Below are positions 21,000-29,998 of a stretch of DNA of 64,000 nt, piece after piece. Position 1 is the first letter of the stretch, and every line of letters begins with the position of its first letter. Under the pieces are notes generated by a model. The model searched no databases. It was not told the DNA's origin and saw only the letters and a list, made by a program, of their open reading frames with translations. The stretch is from contig NZ_RKST01000001.1 in NCBI RefSeq assembly GCF_003934165.1, positions 124,001 to 188,000 on the forward strand. Reading direction: 5' to 3'. Source of the stretch: Borborobacter arsenicus. Lineage in GTDB: Bacteria; Pseudomonadota; Alphaproteobacteria; Rhizobiales; Rhizobiaceae. A program made the position numbers and the translations under genes.

Positions 21000-22313
21000 T
21001 TAGTCCGCCCGTTCGATGCGGATAACCTGCGGCTTGTCCACCAGATGGCCGTCCTTGGTGACGCCCTCCACCGCCTTGCGCACCGCTGCCTCGGTGGTGG
21101 CGTGAGTGACCAGGATGACGGTCTTTTTCGTGCCGTTCATGGATTTTGGTGCACGCTGGACGATCGATTCCAGGGAAATCTCGTTGTCGGCCATGCGCTT
21201 GGCGACGGCAGCGAACACGCCGACACGGTCATGCACGGTCAGGCGGATGAAATAGCCGCCCTCATGCGAGCGCATGCGCGCCTTCCGATAGGGATTGAGC
21301 TCGCGCGCCGGACGCCCGAACACCGGCCCGTGCTGGAAGCCGGGGCGGCTCTTGGCGATATCGGCGATGTCTCCGACCACGGCAGAGGCCGTGGCGTTGC
21401 CGCCGGCACCGGGGCCGGAAAGGAGCAGTTCGCCCAGAATGTCGGTCTCCACCGCCACCGCATTGGTGACGCCGTGCACCTGCGCGATCACCGAGGCGGT
21501 CGGCACCATGGTCGGGTGGACACGCTGCTCGATGCCGCTTTCGGTCTGCTGGGCAACGCCCAACAGCTTGATGCGGTAGCCGAGTTCGCCGGCGGCCTGG
21601 ATATCGGCCTGCGAAATGTTGCTGATGCCTTCCATATAGATGTCGTCGGCTGAGATTCGGCAGCCAAAGGCAAGGCTGGTCAGGATCGCCAGCTTGTGCG
21701 CGGTGTCATGCCCCTCGATGTCGAAGGTCGGATCGGCTTCCGCATAGCCGAGCCGCTGCGCGTCCTTCAGGCACTCGTCGAAGGAAAGTCCTTCGGCCTC
21801 CATGCGGGTCAAAATATAGTTACACGTGCCATTGAGGATGCCGAACACCCGCGAGACGGTGTTGCCGGCCATCGCCTCGCGCATCGTCTTGATGATCGGG
21901 ATGCCGCCTGCGACCGCCGCCTCGTAATTGAGCAGAACACCCTTGCTCTCGGCGATTTCGGCAAGCGCTACGCCATGCTTGGCCAGCAGCGCCTTGTTGG
22001 CGGTGACCACGTGACGGCCTGCCTCGAGCGCAGCCTTGACGCAGGCATGGGCTGGCCCCTCATCGCCACCGATCAGTTCGACAAAAACGTCGATATCAGC
22101 GGTTCGGGCCATGTCGACCGGATCGTCAAACCATTCGGCCGCGCCAAGCTCGATGCCGCGGTCGCGCGAGCGATCACGCGCCGAAACGGCAGTTACGACG
22201 AGATCGCGCCCGCATTGGCGAGTGAGCTCGGCAGCCTTGCCGGCGAGCACACGCATCGCCGATGCGCCGACCGTTCCCAGCCCGGCAATCCCAATACGCA
22301 ACGCTTCGGCCAT
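21000..22313 (-). CDS. hom: Homoserine dehydrogenase
   Basis: A 437-aa enzyme reducing aspartate semialdehyde to homoserine for threonine and methionine synthesis. The NAD(P) fold opens with GIAGLGTVGASAMRVL (8-23). The catalytic domain shows YEAAVAGGIPIIKTMRE and GILNGTCNYILTRM, then GYAEADPTFDIEGHDTAHK. The last 85 residues form an ACT domain (GGYFIRLTVHDRVGVFAAVA), which usually gives threonine feedback. It is transcribed with the aminotransferase upstream (40-base gap) and glpX downstream. Confidence 0.96.
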   Translation of the reverse strand: MAEALRIGIAGLGTVGASAMRVLAGKAAELTRQCGRDLVVTAVSARDRSRDRGIELGAAEWFDDPVDMARTADIDVFVELIGGDEGPAHACVKAALEAGRHVVTANKALLAKHGVALAEIAESKGVLLNYEAAVAGGIPIIKTMREAMAGNTVSRVFGILNGTCNYILTRMEAEGLSFDECLKDAQRLGYAEADPTFDIEGHDTAHKLAILTSLAFGCRISADDIYMEGISNISQADIQAAGELGYRIKLLGVAQQTESGIEQRVHPTMVPTASVIAQVHGVTNAVAVETDILGELLLSGPGAGGNATASAVVGDIADIAKSRPGFQHGPVFGRPARELNPYRKARMRSHEGGYFIRLTVHDRVGVFAAVAKRMADNEISLESIVQRAPKSMNGTKKTVILVTHATTEAAVRKAVEGVTKDGHLVDKPQVIRIERAD

Positions 22314-22353
22314 GTTCCGCTGTCCCTAGAATTCTCGATGATTGGTTGCCGCG

Positions 22354-23571
22354 TCAGCGATGCGCCGCCAGCGGCACCACATTGTCGGACTTGCCGCCGG
22401 CAGAGCCCAGGAAACGCTTGATGTTGCGTGCCGCCTGCCTGATCCGGTGCTCGTTCTCCACCAGCGCGATACGCACATAGTCGTCACCATGCTCGCCGAA
22501 ACCTATGCCCGGCGCGACGGCGACGTCAGCCTTCTCGATCAGGAGCTTGGAGAATTCAAGCGAGCCGAGTGCCCGGAACGGCTCGGGTATCGGCGCCCAG
22601 GCAAACATCGTCGCCGCGGGAGCCGGAACCGCCCAGCCCGCACGGCCGAACGCATCCACCATGACGTCACGGCGCTTGTGATAGACCTCGCGCACCTCGG
22701 CAATATCGCTGCCATCGCCGTTCAGCGCCGCGGTGGCGGCAACTTGGATGGGCGTGAAGGCGCCATAGTCGAGATAGGATTTCACCCGCGTCAACGCCGC
22801 GATCAGCCGTTCGTTGCCGACCGCAAAGCCCATGCGCCAGCCGGGCATGGAGAAGGACTTCGACATCGAGGTGAACTCCACCGCAATATCGATGGCGCCC
22901 GGCACCTGAAGGATGGAGGGCGGCGGATTGCCGTCGAAATAGATTTCCGCATAGGCGAGATCGGACAGGATGATGATCTCGTTCTTTTTGGCGAAGGCAA
23001 CGACTTCCTTGTAGAAATCGAGCGTCGCGACATAGGCCGTCGGGTTCGACGGATAGTTCAGGATCAGCGCCAGCGGCTTGGGGATGGAGTGGCGCACACC
23101 ACGCTCCAGCGCGGGGATGAAGCCGTCGTCCGGCTCGACCTGCAGCGAGCGGATGACCCCGCCCGACATGATGAAGCCGAAGGCATGGATCGGATAGGTC
23201 GGATTGGGGCACAGCACCACGTCGCCGGGGGCGGTGATGGCCTGGGCCATATTGGCAAAGCCTTCCTTGGAGCCCAGCGTCGCAACAATCTGCGTATCCG
23301 GATTGAGCTTCACGCCGAAGCGGCGGGCATAGTAATTGGCCTGAGCGCGCCGCAGGCCGGGGATGCCGCGCGAGGAGGAATAGCGGTGGGTGCGCGGATC
23401 GCGCACCACTTCGCACAGCTTGTCGACGATGGCCTTTGGTGTCGGCAGGTCCGGGTTACCCATGCCAAGGTCGATGATGTCGGCGCCACGGGCTCGCGCG
23501 CTGGCCTTCAGGCGGTTGACCTGCTCGAATACATAGGGCGGAAGGCGGCGGACCTTGTGAAACTCTTCCAT
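22354..23571 (-). CDS. Class I/II aminotransferase, AlaC-like
   Basis: A 405-aa PLP enzyme. Key points are IDLGMGNPDLPTP near residue 33, the NYPSNPTAY segment (172-180), the D204-x-A-Y PLP contact in SDLAYAEIYF, and the PLP lysine Lys238 in SMSKSFSMPGWRMGF. It resembles the AlaC/YfdZ group (alanine or diaminopimelate-type transamination), often annotated as LL-diaminopimelate aminotransferase. It lies immediately before hom, which suggests an amino-acid biosynthetic role. The precise substrate is not settled by sequence. Confidence 0.88.
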   Translation of the reverse strand: MEEFHKVRRLPPYVFEQVNRLKASARARGADIIDLGMGNPDLPTPKAIVDKLCEVVRDPRTHRYSSSRGIPGLRRAQANYYARRFGVKLNPDTQIVATLGSKEGFANMAQAITAPGDVVLCPNPTYPIHAFGFIMSGGVIRSLQVEPDDGFIPALERGVRHSIPKPLALILNYPSNPTAYVATLDFYKEVVAFAKKNEIIILSDLAYAEIYFDGNPPPSILQVPGAIDIAVEFTSMSKSFSMPGWRMGFAVGNERLIAALTRVKSYLDYGAFTPIQVAATAALNGDGSDIAEVREVYHKRRDVMVDAFGRAGWAVPAPAATMFAWAPIPEPFRALGSLEFSKLLIEKADVAVAPGIGFGEHGDDYVRIALVENEHRIRQAARNIKRFLGSAGGKSDNVVPLAAHR

Positions 23572-23640
23572 GTCAAACCCAGCAAATGGCGTGTGAAATC
23601 CTCACGCGCTATATACGCATTCGCAGGCCCGGTCGAGGCG

Positions 23641-24012
23641 TCACTGACCCTCAATTTTAGCAAGAGTTTCGGCGGCATGGGTGGCCGCGATTTTCTTCAG
23701 CCGGCTCTGATCGGCCGTGGCGCCACCACCGGGCGGAGCTGATTGCGTGGCTTTCGCCGCTTCTAGTTCGGAGAATTTCTCCGCCTTTTCCTCCGGCGTG
23801 ATCTGGGCTGCAGCCGTTTGCGGCGGAATGTTCAGATTGGGAAAGGTGCCGGTATCGGTCGGCTGGCCGGACGACAATCCCGAAGGGGGTGCTGACGCGA
23901 CCTCGGGCACGGTGGAACAGGCCGGAAGCTGAATGAAGGCAGCAGCCGCCAGGCCCAAACCTGCCGCCAGCCGCAAACGGGAAAAAATGCCTGCGCCAAT
24001 TCGCTCTGTCAT
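23641..24012 (-). CDS. Small putative lipoprotein, unknown function
   Basis: A 123-aa protein starting at ATG 24012. A signal sequence (RLRLAAGLGLAAAAFIQLPACS) ends in a lipobox-like LPAC, placing the lipid-modified Cys near residue 32. The mature part is short, Pro/Ala/Ser-rich and ends with a charged helix (SRLKKIAATHAAETLAKIE). No domain is recognised. It is divergent from phaC; the 107-base gap probably holds both promoters. Confidence 0.7.
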   Translation of the reverse strand: MTERIGAGIFSRLRLAAGLGLAAAAFIQLPACSTVPEVASAPPSGLSSGQPTDTGTFPNLNIPPQTAAAQITPEEKAEKFSELEAAKATQSAPPGGGATADQSRLKKIAATHAAETLAKIEGQ

Positions 24013-24119
24013 AAAATTTCCCCTGACGCGCTACTAAGCATGGCCTGACTATGTTGGACCCGTTTTGACGTCCCATGCTAGGATGTCAAGAATATGCTGC
24101 CGGGAGGACGCGCGCGAAC

Positions 24120-25952
24120 ATGTCGAAGGCACCCGATTCGGGCAAGATGGACGCGGATGCACCCTCCCCCGTCGAACAATATCTCGTAAAAGACCCTGAA
24201 CGCTTCGCGCTCAACCTTGCCCGCATGATCGAGCAGGCCGGCAAGGCCGCTGCCGCCTGGGCCGAGCCACGCGAAAAGGGGGAAGTGCGCGATCACGTCG
24301 GTGAGCCGATGGCCGACATGGTCAAGACCTTCTCCAAGCTGACCGAATACTGGCTTTCCGATCCCGCGCGCGCCCTGGAAGCGCAAACGCGGCTGTTTGC
24401 AGGCTATATGAACATCTGGGCGAATGCGATCCACCGGGTCGAAAACGGCGCAGATGCTGACCGGGCCTCGCAACCGGAGCGCGGCGATAAGCGCTTCGAG
24501 GACCCCGACTGGGGCCGTAATGCCTTCTTCGACTTCCTGAAACAGACCTATCTCGTCACCTCGCGCTGGGCAGGCGAACTTGTCGAGCACGCCGAAGGGC
24601 TGGACGAGCACACGCGCCACAAGGCGGGGTTTTATGTCAAGCAGATCTCCAACGCGATCTCGCCGTCGAATTTCATCCTGACCAATCCCGAACTGTTTCG
24701 CGAGACGGTGGCCAGCAGCGGCGAAAACCTCGTGCGCGGCATGAAGATGCTGGCGGAGGACATCCAGGCCGGCAAGGGCGACCTGAAACTGCGGCAGGCC
24801 GACTATTCGCAATTCGAGGTCGGCCGCAACCTGGCAACGACCCCCGGCAAGGTCGTCGGCCGCAGCGATGTCGCCGAAATCATCCAATATGAGCCCGCAA
24901 CCGACAAGGTTCTCAAGCGCCCACTGCTGATCTGCCCGCCCTGGATCAACAAATTCTACATCCTCGACCTCAATCCGAAGAAGTCCTTCATTCGCTGGGC
25001 TGTCGAGCAGGGCCACACCGTTTTCGTCATCTCCTGGATCAATCCCGACGAACGCCACGGGCTGAAGGATTGGGAAGCCTATATCCGCGAAGGGCTGCAA
25101 TATGGGCTCGACACGGTGGAGGCCGCAACCGGTGAGAAGGAAGTCAACGCCATCGGCTATTGCGTCGGCGGAACGCTGCTGGCCGCTGCCCTGGCACTCC
25201 TGGCGCAGGAGGGTGACGAGCGGGTGAAATCGGTGACCTTCTTCACCACCCAGGTCGATTTTACCTATGCCGGAGATCTGAAGGTTTTCGTCGACGAAGA
25301 GCAGATCGCTGCGCTGGAGCGGTCGATGCGCGGCAAGGGCTATTTGGAAGGCACCAAGATGGCCACAGCCTTCAATATGCTGCGCTCGGGCGACCTGATC
25401 TGGCCCTATGTCGTCAACAACTACATGCGTGGCAAGGAGCCGACGCCCTTCGACCTGCTCTACTGGAATGCCGATTCGACGCGCATGGCCGCCGCCAACC
25501 ATTCCTTCTACCTGCGCAACTGCTACCTGGAAAACAACCTCTCGCAAGGGCGCATGGAGCTTGCCGGACGGACCATCTCGCTTAGGGACATCACCATTCC
25601 AGTCTACAATCTAGCGGCCCGCGAAGACCATATCGCGCCGGCAAGGTCGGTGTTTCTCGGCTGCGCCTATTTCAGCGGCAAGGTCGATTACGTGATGGCC
25701 GGATCCGGCCATATCGCTGGCGTCGTCAACCCGCCTTCAGCCGGGAAGTATCAGTACTGGACCGGCGGCAAGCCCACCGGCGATTTCGACGAATGGATCG
25801 CCAAAGCCAAGGAAAACCCGGGTTCCTGGTGGCCGCACTGGCACGATTGGATTCTGGAGAAGTCGCAGACTTGGGTAGAAGCCAGAATTCCAGGCGAGCG
25901 GATGAAAACACTTGGCGAAGCACCGGGAAGCTACGTCAAGGTTCGTGTGTAA
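24120..25952 (+). CDS. phaC: Class I poly(3-hydroxyalkanoate) synthase
   Basis: A 610-aa enzyme polymerising 3-hydroxybutyryl-CoA into PHB granules. The N-terminal domain is the class I type, followed by the alpha/beta hydrolase core: LLICPPWINKFYILDL, the lipase-like box GYCVGG with catalytic Cys348, and the later Asp/His regions AREDHIAPARS and GSGHIAGVVNPP. The start is ATG 24120 behind GGGAGGA; an upstream in-frame extension has no homology. phaA/phaB are not adjacent. A hairpin follows about 40 bases after the stop. Confidence 0.96.
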   Translation: MSKAPDSGKMDADAPSPVEQYLVKDPERFALNLARMIEQAGKAAAAWAEPREKGEVRDHVGEPMADMVKTFSKLTEYWLSDPARALEAQTRLFAGYMNIWANAIHRVENGADADRASQPERGDKRFEDPDWGRNAFFDFLKQTYLVTSRWAGELVEHAEGLDEHTRHKAGFYVKQISNAISPSNFILTNPELFRETVASSGENLVRGMKMLAEDIQAGKGDLKLRQADYSQFEVGRNLATTPGKVVGRSDVAEIIQYEPATDKVLKRPLLICPPWINKFYILDLNPKKSFIRWAVEQGHTVFVISWINPDERHGLKDWEAYIREGLQYGLDTVEAATGEKEVNAIGYCVGGTLLAAALALLAQEGDERVKSVTFFTTQVDFTYAGDLKVFVDEEQIAALERSMRGKGYLEGTKMATAFNMLRSGDLIWPYVVNNYMRGKEPTPFDLLYWNADSTRMAAANHSFYLRNCYLENNLSQGRMELAGRTISLRDITIPVYNLAAREDHIAPARSVFLGCAYFSGKVDYVMAGSGHIAGVVNPPSAGKYQYWTGGKPTGDFDEWIAKAKENPGSWWPHWHDWILEKSQTWVEARIPGERMKTLGEAPGSYVKVRV

Positions 25953-25989
25953 CATATTGTAATGTGTGGTGAGTTGACCATGAGTGAAA

Positions 25990-26012
25990 ACGGGGCGAAA
26001 TAGTGGCCCCGT
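25990..26012 (+). terminator. Hairpin after phaC
   Basis: ACGGGGC pairs perfectly with GCCCCGT around a 9-base loop, 38 bases after the phaC stop. No T-run follows, so this is a moderate terminator candidate. Confidence 0.5.
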
Positions 26013-26151
26013 GGCTGACTCTTATCTGGATTCGATCATTCTGACGATTCGGCGGTGGCGCTCACAGGTTCTGTTTTCGCACGCGGAAGCACAATCTTTT
26101 CAGTTTGGATTTTGATTGCTGCGAACCAAATCGCGGTGACGTGAAAAAGAC

Positions 26152-27375
26152 GTGAAGGGGGACGGTTTGATTCCAGGAGGCTCGCGCTTTGCGAAACGAG
26201 GGGGCGGCGCCATCATGGCGGCACTCGTTTCGGCGTTCCTGGCGTCCTGCTCCTCCACAACCGACCCCAATCTCGACATCGGCACGCCGGGCTTTGCGCA
26301 GGCCGGCCCCTCCATCTCGACGGACGCCGCCGCTGATATCGAGCAAATCCAGACCGCCAGCACCGGAGATTCGCAGGACGCCGACGCGCAAACGCCGGTC
26401 TCGGCCACCGAGACGGTGATGGATGAAGGTGATGCCGAGTTGCCGGCGCAGGTGGCGTCTGTCCCCTCTGCCAAGCCGGGCGCCGAAGGCGTAGCTGCAA
26501 CGCAAACGGCTGCCGCTGTCCAGCCAGTTGTTGCCGAAGACGGCGCAACACAGCAACAAGCGGCAGCCACGCAGGCGCCGGTGCCGGCATCCGAACCGGA
26601 GGCGACCCAGGCGGGTGACGCAAAACCGGCCGAAGCCGCAGATACCCCTGCCGGAATGGACAATCCGGTTTACGCCACCGCGGGCGAACCGCCCAAAACC
26701 GAGACGCTGGCGCCGAAGAAAAAAGGCTTCCTTTCCGCCTTCTTCGGCTCCTCCCCTGCCCCGGCTGCGCCCTCTCCGGTGCGCGAACAGAAAGCCAAGC
26801 CGATCGTGAATCTCGCCTCGGCTACCCCTTCCGAAAAACCTGTCGTCATGGCCTCGCTCGGAGGCGAATTTGGTAGCGAAAACGCGCTGCCCGGCGTGCG
26901 CCAGAGCGCCCTTTTCGAGATAAAGCGCAAATCCGGCATCGATGACGACAGCGATGTCGACCTTCATGAAGAAGATGACGGCTCCTACGAGGTTGCCTCG
27001 GCCGCGGGCCTGGCACGGCTGGCGCCCAACGGCCTGCTGAAGCAGACCGACCGGGTTGACGTTGGGTGCCTGAAGCCGTCACTGGTGCGCGTCCTGAAAA
27101 GCGTGGAGCAGCACTACGGCCAGAAGATCGTCGTGACCTCCGGTTACCGCAATGCGTCGCGCAACCGCCGCGCGCGGGGAGCCAAGAATTCACTGCACAT
27201 GTATTGTGCGGCCGCCGACGTGCAGGTTCCAGGCGTCAGCAAATGGGAACTGGCCAACTATGTCCGCTCCATGCCGGGGCGTGGTGGCGTGGGAACTTAT
27301 TGCCACACCAATTCGGTCCATATCGACGTCGGCCCCGAGCGGGATTGGAACTGGCGCTGTCGCCGCCGCAAATAG
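26152..27375 (+). CDS. M15-like (DUF882-type) lipoprotein, probable cell-wall enzyme
   Basis: A 407-aa protein with a start assigned to GTG 26152; the true start is uncertain because no strong ribosome site is seen. An N-terminal hydrophobic segment ends in LASCSS, a lipobox. A long Ala/Pro/Thr-rich, probably disordered stretch follows (about 30-230). The last 110 residues carry the M15_3/YcbK-type fold: VTSGYRNASRNRRARGAKNS, then HMYCAAADVQVPG and NSVHIDVGPERDWNW, with the metal-type His and Asp residues. This predicts a surface peptidoglycan-associated enzyme or a relative that lost activity. Confidence 0.83.
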   Translation: MKGDGLIPGGSRFAKRGGGAIMAALVSAFLASCSSTTDPNLDIGTPGFAQAGPSISTDAAADIEQIQTASTGDSQDADAQTPVSATETVMDEGDAELPAQVASVPSAKPGAEGVAATQTAAAVQPVVAEDGATQQQAAATQAPVPASEPEATQAGDAKPAEAADTPAGMDNPVYATAGEPPKTETLAPKKKGFLSAFFGSSPAPAAPSPVREQKAKPIVNLASATPSEKPVVMASLGGEFGSENALPGVRQSALFEIKRKSGIDDDSDVDLHEEDDGSYEVASAAGLARLAPNGLLKQTDRVDVGCLKPSLVRVLKSVEQHYGQKIVVTSGYRNASRNRRARGAKNSLHMYCAAADVQVPGVSKWELANYVRSMPGRGGVGTYCHTNSVHIDVGPERDWNWRCRRRK

Positions 27376-27449
27376 TGTGAAAAAGTTTGTGCTGCAGCGC
27401 TTTGACGGGTTGCCCCCTACAAACAAGCTGCTATAAGCGCCACCACTAC

Positions 27450-27524
27450 GCGCCCATCGTCTAGCGGTCAGGACAGCGCCCTTTCACGGCGCAGACAGGG
27501 GTTCGATTCCCCTTGGGCGTACCA
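27450..27524 (+). tRNA. tRNA-Glu (anticodon TTC)
   Basis: A full cloverleaf is readable. The acceptor stem GCGCCCA pairs with TGGGCGT (first pair G-U), the anticodon stem GCGCC/GGCGC encloses loop CTTTCAC with anticodon TTC at 27483-27485, the T arm has GGTTCGATTCC, and an encoded CCA ends at 27524. The 3' two-thirds overlaps, on the other strand, the end of the serine recombinase gene, so this gene is the likely integration site of the element to its right. Confidence 0.96.
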
Positions 27525-29171
27525 CTTCCGTGCAAAACTGCGAACACCGGACCCGGCAAAGCCTTTGCCAGCGACAGCTTGTTCGAGCGTGGTCTTGTCG
27601 CCGACGATCCTGATCACATCGTCATCGACTTCGATGCGGTCGATGACTGAACGCAGGTAACCCTTCCGGAACGGGACTTCGCCGGTTGCGATATTTTCCC
27701 GCATGGCGCGGCCGAACCGCTCAATGGTTTCCGGCGGTATGTCGGTCGCAGGAGCGGCATTGGCTTTGATGCGGTCCAGCGCCGCCTGCGCCCGTTCCCG
27801 ATCCAGCTTCAGACTACCGATCCGCTCCTTCAGGATGTCGTCCATTTCAGCGATGCCGTCCTCTACCATCTTGTAAAGGCGCTTCAGCTTGTCCTCGGCG
27901 TCCGATACCTCGCGCTGGAGCGTGGCAATGCGCCCGTCGACTTCGGCAGCGCGACCCGCGCGACGCGCAGTCAGCGAGGCGAGCATCTCGGTCAGACGCT
28001 CAGCAGTGAAGAGCCGCTTCGACAGATGGTCGACAACCAGCGTATCGAGCTTGTCCATGGGGATCGAACGGCCCTTGCAGGCGGTCTTGCCCTTTCGGTT
28101 GCAGGTCGAGCAGCTGTAGTAGCGGTGGACGGTCCCGCTCTTGGACGTGCCGGTTCGCAGCGTCATGCCGCCATTGCAACTTGCGCAGACCGCCAGGCCG
28201 GTCAGTAGAATCGGCCCACTGACGACGCGCGGCGGCGTGACGCGCGGATTGCGCGATTTCAGCGTCGCCTGCACCGCATCAAATTCCGTACGCTCGATGA
28301 TCGCCGGGACTTCGATGGCAATGTGTTCGGATACGGGCTTCTGACGGCCCGTCTTTGACTCCGCGCGGTTGAAAACCCATTCACCGACATAGACGGTGTT
28401 GGTCAGGATCTTGTGAAGCGTGCCGACGCCGAAACGAGCGTTGCGCTTCGTCCTGTAGCCCTGCTCGTTCAGCCGCTTGACGATCTCCTTCATGCCGATC
28501 GGGCCGGACTTGCCATCGCCGTGAAGATAAAGCCTGAAGATCCGCTTGATGATTTCAGCTTCGACCAAATCGATGGCTAGCCGCTTCTTGATTCTGACAC
28601 CCCGCTTCTCCACCTCCTCTGCCCGGTAGCCGAGCGGCACGGGCGCGCCATTCCAGAAACCCTGACGAGCATTTTCCTTCATGGCGCGCAGCACGTGTTT
28701 TGCGATCTCTCGGCTCTGATACTCATCGAAGAGCGCGATCACCTGCCGCATCATGATCTGGGCCGGATCATCGCCCAGTTCCTGGGTGATGGAGATCAGC
28801 CGCACCCCCACCTTGGTGAGCTTGCGGATATACATTTCCAGACCGAAGGAATCACGGAAGAAGCGGCTGTAGCTGTGGACGAGGATCACGTCGAAAGGCT
28901 TGTCCCCGTCGGCCGCGCGCTCGATCATCTTCTGGAACTCCGGCCGGTTATCATCCGTCGCGGACGCGCCCGGCTCAACGAACTCGCAAACAAGAGACCA
29001 CCCCCGTGCGGCGCAGAAGGCGGCAATCTGCTTCCTCTGGTCAGGGATGGACAAATCGCTTTCCGCCTGCCTTCCGGTCGAGACGCGCAGATAGGCGCAG
29101 ACGCGAAGCGCGCCGGTGGCCAGAGGTTCGGTAATGCCGAAATCGATTCGAGTGGTCGCATTCATTGCCAT
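27468..29171 (-). CDS. Large serine recombinase (integrase)
   Basis: A 567-aa recombinase. The resolvase domain opens with VCAYLRVSTGRQ, catalytic Ser31, and continues through VHSYSRFFRDSFGLEMYI. A recombinase domain (GAPVPLGYRAEE to HKILTNTVYVGEW) follows, then a zinc ribbon (CASCNGG with CSTCNRKGKTAC), a coiled coil near 410-460, and a C-terminal strand region. The final 18 codons (about WYAQGESNPC onward) and the stop are the antisense of tRNA-Glu, so the integrated form has a C-terminus partly made by the target. A different tail is expected in the excised form. It probably catalyses integration and excision. Confidence 0.93.
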   Translation of the reverse strand: MAMNATTRIDFGITEPLATGALRVCAYLRVSTGRQAESDLSIPDQRKQIAAFCAARGWSLVCEFVEPGASATDDNRPEFQKMIERAADGDKPFDVILVHSYSRFFRDSFGLEMYIRKLTKVGVRLISITQELGDDPAQIMMRQVIALFDEYQSREIAKHVLRAMKENARQGFWNGAPVPLGYRAEEVEKRGVRIKKRLAIDLVEAEIIKRIFRLYLHGDGKSGPIGMKEIVKRLNEQGYRTKRNARFGVGTLHKILTNTVYVGEWVFNRAESKTGRQKPVSEHIAIEVPAIIERTEFDAVQATLKSRNPRVTPPRVVSGPILLTGLAVCASCNGGMTLRTGTSKSGTVHRYYSCSTCNRKGKTACKGRSIPMDKLDTLVVDHLSKRLFTAERLTEMLASLTARRAGRAAEVDGRIATLQREVSDAEDKLKRLYKMVEDGIAEMDDILKERIGSLKLDRERAQAALDRIKANAAPATDIPPETIERFGRAMRENIATGEVPFRKGYLRSVIDRIEVDDDVIRIVGDKTTLEQAVAGKGFAGSGVRSFARKWYAQGESNPCLRRERALS

Positions 29172-29267
29172 TCATTCCTTGCTGTTCAAGGGAAACCATA
29201 GCATCGCTGGAGGGGGACCGGAGCCCGCCATCTGCAAGTGCGGGCGCCGATGTCGAGCGGATGCTCA

Positions 29268-29594
29268 TCATGCAGCTGGTCGGAAACTCAGGAGTTCGTT
29301 CAGCAGGTCGCCGAAATATGTCTCGATCACCTCAAGCTCAGCCTGGATAACCGGCAGCGGCTCCGGCAGGTCGTCGACAACAGCCCAATGATGCTCGTTG
29401 CGACGTCGAGCGTGTTGGGCTGCCGAACGGCGGGCGCGGCCCCACAGCCGTTCTGCCCCTGCGGATGGAGCTGTGGCGTCGGTAGGGTCTGCCGAGGCGT
29501 CCCCGGCTATCCTGATTTCTGCTGCGCCGGCTACCGCGCGTGACTTCGACGTGCCGCGGCGACTATCGCCAGCGGCCGGTACTCGTTTTGACAT
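29268..29594 (-). CDS. Small hypothetical protein upstream of recombinase
   Basis: A 108-aa frame starting at ATG 29594, reading toward the recombinase with a 96-base gap. The N-terminal half is Ala/Arg-rich and probably disordered; the C-terminus is a predicted helix (IQAELEVIETYFGDLLNELLSF). No family is recognised. Its position, just before the recombinase on the same strand, suggests an accessory such as a directionality or regulatory factor, but that is only positional inference. Coding status is moderately supported. Confidence 0.45.
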   Translation of the reverse strand: MSKRVPAAGDSRRGTSKSRAVAGAAEIRIAGDASADPTDATAPSAGAERLWGRARRSAAQHARRRNEHHWAVVDDLPEPLPVIQAELEVIETYFGDLLNELLSFRPAA

Positions 29595-29998
29595 GACGGA
29601 GGTCCGCCCGCACCAGCCGACGACCTACGACAGCGGGGTCGGTCGCCGACCGGTGCGGACATTTTCCTCACCTTCCCCGAGCGGCCCGCTCGCCCGATCG
29701 CAAGGGGCGCGATGGGAAAGCGGACATCAAAATGCTGACGCCGATTTCCACCCGGCGCAAGCGTCGATTTGCAATCAGCCGAAGCAGGGATTCCTTTTGC
29801 CTGGACGCTGCTGTGCCGTTCGCTTGTGAGGTGCTTCTCTCCGTCTTCGGTTTCGCCCCTTGGCCTCTTCGTCGGTTTTGCCTGACGCGCCGTCCCGTCA
29901 ACGGGCGAGCCGTTCCCCTTGCGGTGACAGGGCGGCTTTCGCGTCCGGCCATTTTCCTGCGCGTCCCACGGGACGAACGAGAAACAGGAGAAAAGAAA
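29595..29998. other. Intergenic region upstream of adenine methyltransferase, no gene seen
   Basis: About 400 bases between two divergent units. Several frames are open, but they give Arg/Pro-rich translations with no family look and no good ribosome site, so I call none. A short hairpin (GGTCGG-TCG-CCGACC) lies near 29640. The region could hold promoters for the methyltransferase and the recombinase unit; no defined operator or oriT was recognised. Confidence 0.5.

Noticed and set aside
24078-25547. A 489-aa open frame antisense to phaC
   Set aside because: phaC motifs and ribosome site are clear on the plus strand; the opposite frame is a high-GC shadow.
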